Shown here: piece by piece, positions 1 through 10,875 of the stretch
How positions within the stretch are numbered: position 1 is the stretch's first letter
Layout: each line of letters begins with the position of its first letter
NCBI RefSeq assembly: GCF_902686445.1
Contig: NW_025920104.1
Span: 1,860,001 to 1,924,000 of the forward strand
DNA from: Sciurus carolinensis
Taxonomy: Eukaryota > Chordata > Mammalia > Rodentia > Sciuridae
DNA: 64,000 bases
Direction: 5' to 3'
Program-made: the position numbers and the translations under genes
Notes under the pieces: generated by a model
Told to the model about the DNA's origin: nothing
Database searches by the model: none
Seen by the model: only the letters and a program-made list of their open reading frames with translations

Positions 1-1035
1 AGGTTTTAAGCAAGGGAACAGTAAAGACTGACCTGGTGTGGTCATGAGACCATTATTAACCCATCTTCCACCTCTAAACAGGGACACAGGGTCCCTTGGT
101 GAATGTGGTCATGGACTGAACTTATCCCTACCTTGCACTCTCTGCTCCATGGCTCATGCAGTAGTCCAAATAGGGGGCAAAGGTGGAGGTACAGCTACAG
201 TGCTCTGGAGAAACAGGTGGGTTGTGCCTCCTCCCATTCAGGGGGGTTGCCTGTCAGCAATGCAGGCTGACTGTGGTATGGCAGGGTGGGGCATCTTTGT
301 TCTTTGAGGTGCTACAGACATGAGAGGCTCAGCTCAGTTCAAGAGGAGCAAGGTTCATGACTGACTGAGGAAATGTTTCTCAGGGAATCTGTGGATGAAA
401 AGTAAGGACAGTTGGAAAAGTTGTCGCTTCCTGCAGTGGGTCCTCAGAGGAAGGACAGATATTAAACATTGAGGTCACACCCAGGGGTGACTTCCCACCT
501 CACACACTTGTGCTCTCCCCCTGCCTTCGCTGCAAGCACAGTCTCTGGTCATCTATCTCTTGCTGCTCTGGACTAGTCCCAGGATGTGTGGTTCCCTGTG
601 CTGTGTCATCAGTCCTTGTGCAGGGAGCATCCCATCCTACTGCTAGCTTTGCTGACTAAGCCTCTTCAGCCAGGTCATGGACTGTGCCCTGCATGTGGAT
701 GTGACTTGGATTCTACCTGCATGCCCCTGCAATGCCCCTAGGGACAGCAAAGATCCCTCCAAAAAGCAAGCTCCAGAATCAAACCCACATGTGGTACAGA
801 AACTGCATATTTGTTCTCTTCTGCTTCTCTTTGTAAGTGTCATCCCTGGGTAGCTTTTTGAAAAAACTGTCTGTCAGGAAGTTGTTCCCTGCATCCTGAA
901 GATAATATTCACACTATGCCCAGTCAGTCTTCTCTTGACCCTACAGACTTTATCCTGGTTATGTTTGTGTGGATGATGTGAGAAAGTGGAAGGTAACAAA
1001 GTAAATACAAGGAGTGGCCAAAGTGCTAAAAATTG
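1..1035. other. Unassigned single-copy sequence
   Basis: I see no gene, recognisable repeat or convincing exon here. Open frames are short and lack codon structure or splice context. The left edge may cut through a larger unit. Confidence 0.4.
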
Positions 1036-1037
1036 AG

Positions 1038-1165
1038 ACAGTTGGGTGTGGAGGCACATCTTGTCTCAGCACTTGATGGGCTGAGGTGGGAGGAGGACTG
1101 AAGCCCAGATGCTCAGGCCAGCCTGTGTTACACACAGAGAATCAATCTCAAAAAGCAAAAGACAA
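1038..1165 (+). repeat. B1-type SINE (7SL-derived), degenerate
   Basis: The sequence follows the B1 layout: a head resembling 'ggtgtggaggcacat', a middle 'ggctgaggtgggagga', then 'caggccagcctgtgttacac' and a closing 'atctcaaaaagc'. These match the usual B1 landmarks with many substitutions, so it is an old copy. No ID tail is visible, so it is a monomer or a 3'-truncated dimer. Confidence 0.75.
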
Positions 1166-2187
1166 AATTTCTGTAAAGGAGAAAGACTCCATCTGCCACA
1201 GAACTACTTCCAGTGGAAACAAAACACAAGTGTTTTGATGGGTCAATGTTAATACCTTAAAAATAGAAAGGTAATAGACTGTATCTGTGGGGTGGCCCAC
1301 AGAATGTGTCTCTGCAGGGGATGCAGAGGGATACTGAGGGATGCAGGGTCTCCCTCTGTGAGGGACACAGTAGATCCCTGGGTGGAATGCCAATGGGAGG
1401 GACTGAGAGTATCCCCTGAATCAAGCAGAAGAGGTGCCCACAGAACTGGAGTGCACTCAGAAAAAACCTGTGACTGTGGAAGGAAGGATCTCAAATGGAA
1501 TTTCAGACTTCAACCACAAATATGCAAGTGTGCCTTAGTAAATCACCTTGATTTCTCATTTAGATTTAGTAGTCTATTAGTTCCTCTAGGTTTGGCTGCA
1601 ACTTGGAGTGAGGTAGATTTCCTGTTAAGAATTTGGTTTGATTAATAAGTGAACAAAGTACTATGATTTAGGCCACAATAAAGCCAGTGACACACTGTAC
1701 TGTGGTTAACCAGGGGAGTCCATCTCCCTCAGTGAACAGGGACTAAGTGAAAGAAAAGCTATATAATAAAGAACTAAATCAGAACTCTAATAAATAGAAC
1801 ACACATAGCTAATAATGGAATTATTAGCAGAGAGAAGGCTTGATAAAATCATATTGAGAGCATATTTTAATTTTTAATTATCTTACAGCAATAGACATAA
1901 AGTAAACAAAATGATGGACAAAGAAGGAAGATCAAAAATTAAGACTGAATGATATCTTTGAAGTGGGAAACTGAGAAAAATAAACTTCCATAGAAAAAAG
2001 GAAATTAATCTTCAGCTCAAAACCACATCAGAATTCAGGGGAAAACAAATTGATACAGAATGCTAAATATTAAGACACATCCTAGTTAAATGACTGGAAT
2101 TCAAAAATTAAGGAAAGAAAAATTCAGGCAATTCTCTAGGCCATAAAAAATCACCTACAAATGTATATATGTATATATCATGTATTT
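1166..2187. other. Unassigned AT-rich sequence
   Basis: No gene or repeat family recognised. A short TATA/TGTA-rich run lies at 2160-2180, immediately before a SINE insertion. Confidence 0.35.
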
Positions 2188-2401
2188 CTTGGGGAGGTAA
2201 AGGGGATTGAACTCAAGGACACTTAACTACTGAAACTCATCCCCAGTCCTTTTTTATTTTTATTTTATATTTTGATGCAGGGTCTCACTAAATTGCTGAG
2301 GGCCACACTAAGTTGTTGAGGCTACTTTGAACTTGCAATCCTCCTCCCTAGCCTCCCAAGTCACTGAGATTGTAGTCATGGATCACTGAACCCTGCTATA
2401 A
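2188..2401 (-). repeat. B1-dID dimeric SINE
   Basis: Read on the minus strand this is a B1 head (GGxTxACAATCTCAGT... AGGCTAGGGAGGAGG) followed by a spacer and an ID-type tail whose antisense reads 'ggggattgaactcaagga' and 'ccccagtcc'. It is flanked by an 8-bp direct repeat ATGTATTT at 2180-2187 and 2402-2409, the expected target-site duplication. The B1 plus ID dimer is a family known from squirrels and some related rodents and is one of the best taxon clues in the window. Confidence 0.85.
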
Positions 2402-2409
2402 ATGTATTT

Positions 2410-2450
2410 TAAATTGAACTAGCTCTAGAAGTCTACACATAACACTGAAT
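2410..2450. other. Left flank of the segmental duplication
   Basis: Single-copy sequence. It is absent from the second copy of the duplication, whose sequence instead joins at 24855/24856. Confidence 0.5.
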
Positions 2451-3846
2451 GCCACAAGCATGGGACCAGTGTCTAAAGAATTCTAAAGGAAAGGTAGTTA
2501 CCCTATGTGCAGCCATGACATTAATCAAATATAAAGTCAGCAGGCAGTCATTCTAAAGTACGAGAGATGATGGGGACCACAAAATCCATGAACCTGTCTT
2601 CAAAACCCACTATTTAGAGACAAATCACAATTTAAAACTATCATTACAGGATGAATAAAATAAAGTCCTGAGGACTGATGAAACAATGTATAAATGACAA
2701 GTGGTAAATCCTATATCCATTGAAGTATACTGCTAAGAATGTGTACGGTATATTAAAGAATCAAATTTAGATGCTATAAACTTTAACAATCATACTATTA
2801 TTGACAAAAATCAGGAGATTATGGAAGAAAAGAAAAAGGAAATCGGAGATTACTAATGTCCCATCACTCAAAACTGAAGTCCATGAACACCATAGTCAAA
2901 TGAGATGTAGCTTTAAAAAGTTTCCAAACTGTTAATATTTTGCAACATTCTTTAATCTTAAAAGGATGGGTTAGGAAACAAATCTTGTGGTGAAAAACAT
3001 TCTGAGTTTCTGTAATTCCCCTCAATTTCTCTTCAGTTTTACCTGTTACTGCTAAATTCAAACCACACAGTTTATATTGTTTTTAAAATATCACATTTCA
3101 TGTGATCCTATTTCATGAAAACACACTTAAAAACTCTTTCTAGCCTTAATTTGCTCACATGCAGAAAAACATGATGGGATAATTTTTCCTAATGTGATGA
3201 CTGCTTGATGGAATTAAGATTAGAAATCAATTTATTACTTTCTTTTTTCAATCTTCTAGAATATTTAAATTCTTCATTAAATAAAATAAGGGTATTTTTC
3301 TATTTAAAAAATATATGATGTCATATAATGAGTTCCACAATGATATCTTTCACATATATTTAAATAACAGGTATTTCTACAAGTGCTAACTTAAAAAAAA
3401 CATATACATTTCATTTTCAGAAAGTGGTCATAATCTTGTTGAAGGGAAAAATTGAAAGGATATGCTAGTATTCTAACAAAATCACTAATCCTTTAAAAAT
3501 TAAATACTCAAACAGGAATAAAAGAATTAGGTGTTTTTTTTCTTTTTATTTCTTATGTTTTCACTTTTAGCCATAGGTAATTTTTCTGTTAGTAATCAAA
3601 AATTTATCTGAAATAAAATTATAGGCATACTGTATTTTTAAAAGGTATAAAGTGTTTAAACTACATAACACACAGAATGGTGTTATGATAAACTTTTTGA
3701 AGGAGGAAAATAAAAACATTTATATTTTCTTGTATATTCATAAAAAAATCTCTAGAACAATACAAATAGACTGTGTTGGTAACATGTTAACTTGACTTTA
3801 TTTTAATCCTACATACTTGTATTAGCACTCTCTAGTCCTTCTGTTC
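2451..3846. other. AT-rich duplicated sequence without recognised gene
   Basis: Counterpart of 24856-26242. No coding signature; not assigned to a repeat family. Confidence 0.4.
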
Positions 3847-3856
3847 ATATATATAT

Positions 3857-3889
<33 letters not shown>

Positions 3890-3900
3890 TCATATATATA
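3847..3900. repeat. TA/TG microsatellite
   Basis: A run of TA dinucleotides followed by nine TG units and a further TA run. The equivalent site in copy 2 (26243-26303) has lost most of the TG block, so the two copies have diverged by slippage. Confidence 0.9.
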
Positions 3901-4049
3901 ATGCATTTTTTCAATAATAGTTCTTTCTCAAATTCCATGAACCTAAGAAGCAACTGCAGTAAAGCAAAATCTCCCCCACTCCAATAGCCTATAGGTTCAT
4001 GGAAAAAGTGTCTTAATGTAATCAAGTACTCACTTACCCAGGAGCCCCA

Positions 4050-4118
4050 TTGATATAATTGCAAATTATTACAACCATTTTGTAAAGCAGTATGAAATTT
4101 CATCAAAAGACTAATGAA
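4050..4118 (+). mobile_element. Older L1, left part (host of a nested insertion)
   Basis: 'gcaaattattacaaccattt' and 'aaagcagtatg' match the end of L1 ORF2, the part that in other L1s reads as a conserved stretch near the 3' end. The match breaks off at 4118 and continues at 7054 with the next part of the same L1 region. The younger L1 at 4119-7053 therefore landed inside this element. Confidence 0.7.
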
Positions 4119-7053
4119 ACAAAATAGACAAACCCTTAGCCACACGAACAAAGAGAATGAGAGAGAAAACTCAAATTACTACAATTTGTGATGAAAAAGG
4201 AAACATCATGACAGATACCACTGAGATACATAACATAATGAGAAGCTATTTCAAAAATCTGTATTCCAACAAAATAGAAACTACCGAGGAAATTGACAAA
4301 TTTTTAGAGACATAGGATCCTCCCAAATTGAACCAGGAGGATATACACAATTTAAACAGATCAATATCAAGCAATGAAATAGAAGAAGCCATTAAAACCT
4401 ACCATCCAAGAAAAGCCCAGGACCAGATGGATTCTCAGCTGAGTTCTACAAGACCTTCAAAGAACTCATTCCAACACTTCTCAAAGTATTCCAGGAAATA
4501 GAAAAGGAGGATAACCTGCCAAACTCATTCTATGAAGCTCATATCACACTCATACCCAAATCAGGCAAAGATACATCAAGGAAAGAAAATTTTAGACCAA
4601 TATCCTTGGTGAATATAGATGCAAAGATCCTTAACAAAATATTGGTACACTGTATCCAAAAACATATTAAAAAATTCGTGCACCATGATCAAGTGTGGTT
4701 CATCCCTGGAATGCAAGGATGGTTTAACATCTGTAAATCAATAAATGTAATCCATCATGTCAATAGACTTAAGGATAAGAATCATATGGTTATTTCCATT
4801 GATGCAGAAAAAGCATTCGATAAAATAAAACACTCATTCATACTCAAAGCACTAGAAAAAATAGGGATAGTAGGAACATACCTGAATATTGTAAAGTCTA
4901 TTTATGGTAGGTCCCATGGGCAACATCATTCTTAATGGAGAAAAACTGAAAGCATTCCCTTTAAAAACTGGAACAAGACAGGGATGCCCTCTTTCACCAC
5001 TTCTATTCAACATTGTTCACAAAACTGTAACCAGAGAAATTAGACAGACTAAAGAAATTAAAGGGATACTAATAGGAAAAGAGGAACTTAAGCTGTCACT
5101 ATTTGCTGATTATATGATTCTATATTTAGAGAATCCAAAACATTTCCCCAGAAAACTTCTAGACCTCATCAATGAATTCAGCAAAAGAGCAGGCTATAAA
5201 ATAAACATGTGTAAATCTAAAGCATCTTTATATGCAAGCGACAAAACATCTGAAAGGGAAATGAGGAAAACAACCCATTTGCAATAGACTCAAAAAAAAT
5301 AAAATACTTGGGAATCAATCTAACCAAAGAGGTAAAAGATCTCTACAACAAAAACTTCAAAACATTGAAGAAAGAAATTGAGTAAGACCTTAGATGATGG
5401 AAAGATCTCCCATGTTCTTGGATAGGCAGAATTAATATTGTCAAAATGGCCATAATACCAAAAGTGTTATACAGATTCAATGCAATTCCAATTAAAATCC
5501 CAATGACATACCTTACAGAAATACAGCAAGCAATCATGAATTTCATCTGGAAGAATAAGAAACCCAGAATAGCTAAAGCAATCCTTAGCAGGAAGAATTA
5601 AACAGGGGGTATCACAATACCAGAACTTTGACTATGCTACAAAGAAATAGTAACAAAACCGGCATGGTATTGGAACCAAAATAGACAGGTAGATCAATGG
5701 TAAAGAATACAGGACATGGGCACAAACCCAAATAAATACAATTTTCCCATACTAGACAAAGGTGTCAAAAATATGCAATGGAGAAAAGATAGCCTCTTCA
5801 ACAAATGGTGCTGGGAAAACTGGAAATCTATATACAAAAGAATGAAATTAACCCCTGTCTCTCACCCTGCACAATAATCAACTCACAATGGATCAAGGAA
5901 CTTGAAACAGACCAGAGACCCTGAATCTTAGAGAAGAAAAAGTAGGTCAAAATCCCAACTTGTTGACTTAGGATCAGACTTCCTTAACAGGACTCCCATA
6001 GCATAAGAAATAAAAGCAAGAATCAATAACTGGGAGAGATTCAAAGGAATAATTTTCTCTCAACAAAGGAAAATATCAGCAATGAAAAGAGAGAGCCTAC
6101 AGAGTGGGAGAAAATCTTTGCCACTCAAACCTCAGATAAAGCACTAATTTCCAGAATATATAAAATACTCAAAAAACTCTACAAGAAGAATATCAACAAC
6201 CCAATCAACAAATCGGCTAAGGATATGAGCAGACACTTCACAGAAGAAGATCTACAAGCAATCAACAAACATATAAAAAATATGTCACCATCTTTAGTAA
6301 TAAGAGAAATTCAAATCAAAACTACCCCAAGATTCTATCTCACCCCAATTAGATTGGTGATTATCAAGAATACAAGCAACAAGAGGTGTTGGAGAGGATG
6401 TGGGAAAAAAGGTACACTCATACATACTCATACATTGGTGGGGCTGCAAATTAGAGCAACCACTCTGGAAAGCATTGTGGAGATACCTTAGAAAACTTGG
6501 AATGGACCCACCATTTGATCCATCTCTCCCACTCCTTAGCCTATACCCAAAGGACTTAAAATAAGCATACTACAGAGATACAGCCACATCAATGTTCATT
6601 GTTGCTCAATTCACAATAGCCAGATTGTGGAACCAACCTAGATGTCCTTCAGTTGATGAATTGATAAAGAAACTGTGGCATATATATACAAAGAAATATT
6701 ACTCCACCATAAAGAATAATATAATTATGACATTTGTAGGCAAATGGATAAAACTGGAGAATATCATGCTAAGTGAGATTAGCCAATCTCAAAAAAACAA
6801 AGGACAAATGATCTCATTGATAAGCAGATAATGACACATAATGGGGGTGGGAGGGGGTCAAGAATGGAGGAGGGAGGGACAGTATAGAGGGAGAAGAGGG
6901 GATGGGAGGTGTGGGGGGAAGGAAAATACAGGAGAATGTATCAAACACCATTACCCTATGTAAATATATGATATGCAAATAATATGCCATTACTCCATGT
7001 ACAAACAGAAACAACATGTATCCAATTTGTTTACAATAAAAATTAAATAATTC
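4119..7053 (+). mobile_element. L1 retrotransposon, 5'-truncated, nested
   Basis: A 2.9-kb L1 comprising the middle and end of ORF2, a purine-rich 3' UTR (6840-6930) and an A-rich end near 7040-7050. It is flanked by the 8-bp direct repeat CTAATGAA (4111-4118 and 7054-7061), a plausible target-site duplication. The 5' truncation is the normal outcome of incomplete reverse transcription. The same insertion is present at 26521-29427, so it predates the segmental duplication. Confidence 0.9.
4131..6831 (+). pseudogene. L1 ORF2 (reverse transcriptase) fragment, broken
   Basis: Reverse transcriptase and C-terminal parts of L1 ORF2p, the protein that nicks target DNA and copies L1 RNA into the genome. 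The endonuclease domain is missing through 5' truncation. Visible blocks include the 'QGWFN' and '[13 protein letters not shown]' region (4700-4820), '[13 protein letters not shown]' (4975-5015) and the catalytic loop, which reads FADY at 5102-5113 instead of FADD. The C-terminal block 'TIARLWNQPRCPS' is at 6616-6654. Several stops and frame changes separate these blocks (for example around 4310, 4910 and 5285). It is a dead copy. The catalytic substitution is a private change, because the paralogous copy at 27482 still reads FADD. Confidence 0.92.
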
Positions 7054-7768
7054 CTAATGAATGCACCATATGACACAGCTATCCCATTCCTTGATATTTC
7101 TCCAAAAGTACTGAATTCAGCAAACTATAATGACACATGCATAACATTGTTTGGAGCATCACAAACCACAATAACCAAGTTATGAGACCAGTCTTGGTGT
7201 CCACAGAGAAAAGGATAAAGAAAATGTGGCATATAATACCCAAAGAAGTTTTACTCAGCCTAAAAGAACAATGAAATTAAGTCACATACTGCCAAATGGA
7301 TGGAACTTAAGAACATCCTGCAAAGTGAAATAAGCCAGACTCAGAAAGTCAAAGGTGAATATTTTTCTCAAATGCAGAAATTTGAGAGAAATGAGAAATT
7401 TTCAAAACATGGATTTCATGAAAATAAAAGGTAGAACCATAGAGTAGAAGAAAATGAAAAGGTAGGAAAGAGGAATAGGAAATGGGGAGGAACCATGGAA
7501 TGCAACTGATCAAAACATGCTATGTGCTTGTATAAACATATCATGATGTATTCCACTTTTATGTATAACTATAATGCATGAATTTAAAAATAAATTAATA
7601 AATGGAAGATCACTAGAATAGAGAAAGGGTATTGGGGAGGGATGAGGGGAAGGAAGGGGATAGTAGCGGGGAATTAAATGGAACAAATTACACAATATTT
7701 ATTTATTAATACAAGAATGAATCTCAATTATGTTTAACTATAACTCACTAATAAAAAATAAAAATAAA
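7054..7768 (+). mobile_element. Older L1, right part (3' end)
   Basis: Continues the element interrupted at 4118. 'tgacacagctatcccattcc', 'aagaaaatgtggcatataat', 'ccaaatggatggaactt' and 'agtgaaataagccagactca' are landmarks of the L1 ORF2 end, followed by a 3' UTR. An A/T-rich end occurs near 7602. A further purine-rich stretch ends in an A-rich run at 7768; whether that last piece belongs to the same L1 or to another old insertion is unclear. Confidence 0.75.
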
Positions 7769-7871
7769 GTGAGAGCTATTCAAATCAAGGTGCCTAGACT
7801 ATAACCAAAAACAACTGTAATGAAGTGAAAGGATGCATATTAAAATAAAGATAGACAATTATGTATCAGTA

Positions 7872-7890
7872 GACACACACACACACAACA
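7872..7890. repeat. Short CA microsatellite
   Basis: Run of CA dinucleotides inside the unassigned segment 7769-8078, which otherwise shows no recognised feature. A counterpart lies at about 30246-30258. Confidence 0.8.
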
Positions 7891-8078
7891 CTCTTCCTCC
7901 TTGAGATTAGAGGTGATATAGAAATACAGAGAGAAACAGATACTTAATGAAATCATTAACTAATTATAGACATAATTACTCCTTTGACTTCAAGGAAAAG
8001 AGTAGCTAAACACAATGTTCTGACCTTTTTTGTTAGTTTGAAATTAGAGAGAAAGAATTTGGGGGGGAATGCAGGATT

Positions 8079-8246
8079 AGCCAGGTGTGGTGGCACACAC
8101 CTGTAATCCCAGTGGCTTGGGAGGCTGAGTCAGGAGGATCACAAGTTCAAAGTCAGCCTCAGCAATGGCAAGGCACTAAGCAACTCAGTGAGACCCTGTC
8201 TCTAAAATAAAATACAAAATAAGGCTGGTGATGTGACTCACTTGTT
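8079..8246 (+). repeat. B1-dID dimeric SINE, tail-truncated
   Basis: Clear B1 head with 'gccaggtgtggtggcacaca', 'cctgtaatccca', 'gggaggctgagtcaggagga' and 'tgagaccctgtctc', then an A-rich linker and the first bases of an ID tail ('ggctggtgatgtgactca'), where it stops. It is much better preserved than the copy at 1038. The same SINE, cut at the same place, is at 30452-30619, so insertion and truncation predate the duplication. Confidence 0.93.
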
Positions 8247-8738
8247 CCATGAACAAAGAGAAAGAGAAAATACAGAATTATTTATGTTTCCTCCATATTA
8301 GAATTAACTATTGATTTTTTAGACCAGTGTTCCAAATTCAAACCCAGAGGAAATGTGAAAATGAGCAATGATCAGGTCAGGTCCTCTCTGTGTACTCACC
8401 TGATACATTATATTTAAATAGAACTGGAATGACCTTGCAGAGGAAGGGGATTGAGCCACAGTGGGAACATCTTCATCCTCTGTCTACATTTTACAAATGG
8501 GAGTGGGAATTTTCTAAATGCACTCACTAAGCAGAGGCATAGTCATTTAAGTCAGAGCTAGGTCTATATTCAGAAAATGGGGTACCTCCTCAAGGCCATT
8601 AATGAAATGACTACAAGGAAATATAGATGGAGTAAATGATTTCAAACACTAAGAAGGTCAAGTTGAACCCATCATTATTTTAGACAAAGATAATCACAGT
8701 CCTTCAATCAAATGTAATTAAATCACTACTGTAATTCC
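8247..8738. other. Unassigned duplicated sequence
   Basis: No gene or repeat recognised. Counterpart of 30620-31117. Confidence 0.35.
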
Positions 8739-8942
8739 AAGTCTTTTTTTAATATTGTAAACAAATGGGATACATTTTGATTCTCTGTACATGCAGTAAA
8801 GGCATAGCATTCGTGTAATCAAAAATTTACACAGGGCAATGTTGTTTGATTCATTCTGTCATTTTTCCCTTCCCCCCACCACACCAACCCCTCTTATCCC
8901 TCTATACAGTCCTTCCTTCCTCCATTCTTGCCCCCCTCGCTA

Positions 8943-8980
8943 TCCCTAACCCTAAACCTAACCCTAACACTAATGCTAAC
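8943..8980. repeat. Telomere-like CCCTAA hexamers inside L1
   Basis: Five to six imperfect CCCTAA-type units within the 3' part of the minus-strand L1 (ORF2 C-terminus). Related units stand at the same place in the L1s at 31323-31360 and, in the other orientation, at 24241-24270. It is part of the L1, not a separate interstitial telomere. Confidence 0.88.
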
Positions 8981-10798
8981 CCCTCCCACCCCCCATTATG
9001 TGTCATCATCCGCTTATCAACTAGATCAATCATCCTTTGGTTTTTTTGAGATTGGCTTATCTCACTTAGCATGATATTCTCCAATTTCATCCATTTGCCT
9101 GCCTATGCCATAATTTTATCAATCTTTATGGTGGAGTAATATTCCATTGTATATATATGCCACAGTTTCTTTATCCATTCATCAATTGAAGGACATCTAG
9201 GTTGGTTCCACAATCTGGCTATGGTGAATTGAGCAGCAATGGACATTGATGTGGCTGTATCTCTGTAGTATGCTGATTTTAAGTCCTTTGGGTATAGGCC
9301 ACGGAGTGGGATAGCTGGGTCAAATGGTGATTCCATTCCAAGCTTTCTGAGGAAACTCCATACTGCTCTCCAGGGTGGTTGCACTAATTTTCAACCCCAG
9401 CAGCAGTGTATGAGTGTACCTTTGTCCCCACATCCTCGCCAACACCTGTTGTTACTTGTGTTCTTGATAATCGCGATTCTAATTGGGGTGAGATGGAATC
9501 TTAGGGTAGTTTTGATTTGCATTTCTCTTATTGCTAGAGATGTTGAACATTTTTTCATATATCTGTTGATTGCTTGTAGATGTTCTGTGATTTGTCTGTT
9601 CATTTCCTTAGGCCATTTGTTGATTGGATTATTTGTATTCATGGTGTAGAGTTTTTTGTGTTCTTATAGATTCTGGAAATTAGTGCTCTATCTGAAGTAT
9701 GAGTGGGAAAGATATTCTCCCACTCTGTAGGCTCTCTCTTCACATCACTGATAGTTTCCTTTGCTGAGAGAAAGCTTTTGAGTTTGAATCTCTCCAGTTG
9801 TTGTTTCTTGCTTTTATTTTTTGTGCGATGGGAGTCCTGTTAATGAAGTCTGATCCTAAGCCAAGATGTTGGAGATTTGGATCTACTTTTTCTTCTCTAA
9901 GATGCAGGATCTCTGATCTGAATCTGAGGCCCTTGTTCCATTTTTTGTTGATTTTTGGGCAGGGTGGGAGATAGGGGATTTATTTCATTCTGTTGCACAT
10001 AGATTTCCAGTTTTCCCAGCACCATTTGTTGAAGAGGCATTCTTTTCTCCATTGCATATTTTTGGCCCATGTGTCTAGTATAAGAAAATTGCATTAATTT
10101 GGGTTTACGTCCATGTCCTCTATTCTGTACCATTGATCTACCTGTCTATTTTGGTGCCAATACCATGACGTTTTGTGTTACTATTGCTTTGTAGTAGATG
10201 TTGGAGATCTTGTATTGCGATAACCCCTGCTTCGCTCTTTCTGCTGAGGATTGCTTTAGTTATTCTGAGTTTCTTATTCTGCCAGAAGAATTTCATAATT
10301 CCTTGCACTATTTCTGTAAGGTTCATCATTGGTATTTTAATTGGAATTGCATTGAATCTGTATAGCACTTTTTGTAGTATGGCCATTTTGACGATATTAA
10401 TTCTGCCTATCCAAGAACATGGGAGATCTCTCCATCTTCTAAGGATTCCTTTAATTGCATTCTTTAGTGTTCTGTAGTTCTCATTGTAGAGGTCTTTCAC
10501 CTCTTTTATGAGATTGATTCCCAAGTATTTTATTTTTTTCAAGGCTATTGTGAATGGGATTGTTTTCCTATCTTCTCTTTCTGAAGATTCATCAATTATG
10601 TCTAAAAATGCATTGGATTTATGAACATTGATCTTGTAACCTGCTACTCTACTGAATTCACTAATGAGTTCTTAAAGTTTCCTGGTGGAATTTCCAGGTT
10701 TTTCTAAATATATAATCATTTTGTCAGTGAACAGGGATAGTTTGAGGTCTTCTTTTCCTCTTCATATCTTTATAATTTCTTTTGTTTGTCTAATTGCT

Positions 10799-10875
10799 CA
10801 TAATTCCTTGCACTATTTCTGTAAGGTTCATCATTGGTATTTTAATTGGAATTGCATTGAATCTGTATAGCACTT
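10799..10875. repeat. 77-bp templated duplication within L1 ORF2
   Basis: These 77 bases match 10294-10370 without a difference, in the same orientation, 505 bp away. In the paralogous L1 the uninterrupted sequence is present around 33170-33190, with a few bases there that copy 1 has lost at the insertion point. The event is therefore specific to copy 1 and younger than the segmental duplication. Confidence 0.93.

Noticed and set aside
8943..8980. Interstitial telomere or chromosome-fusion scar
   Set aside because: The hexamers sit at the same position within three separate L1 copies, so they belong to the L1.
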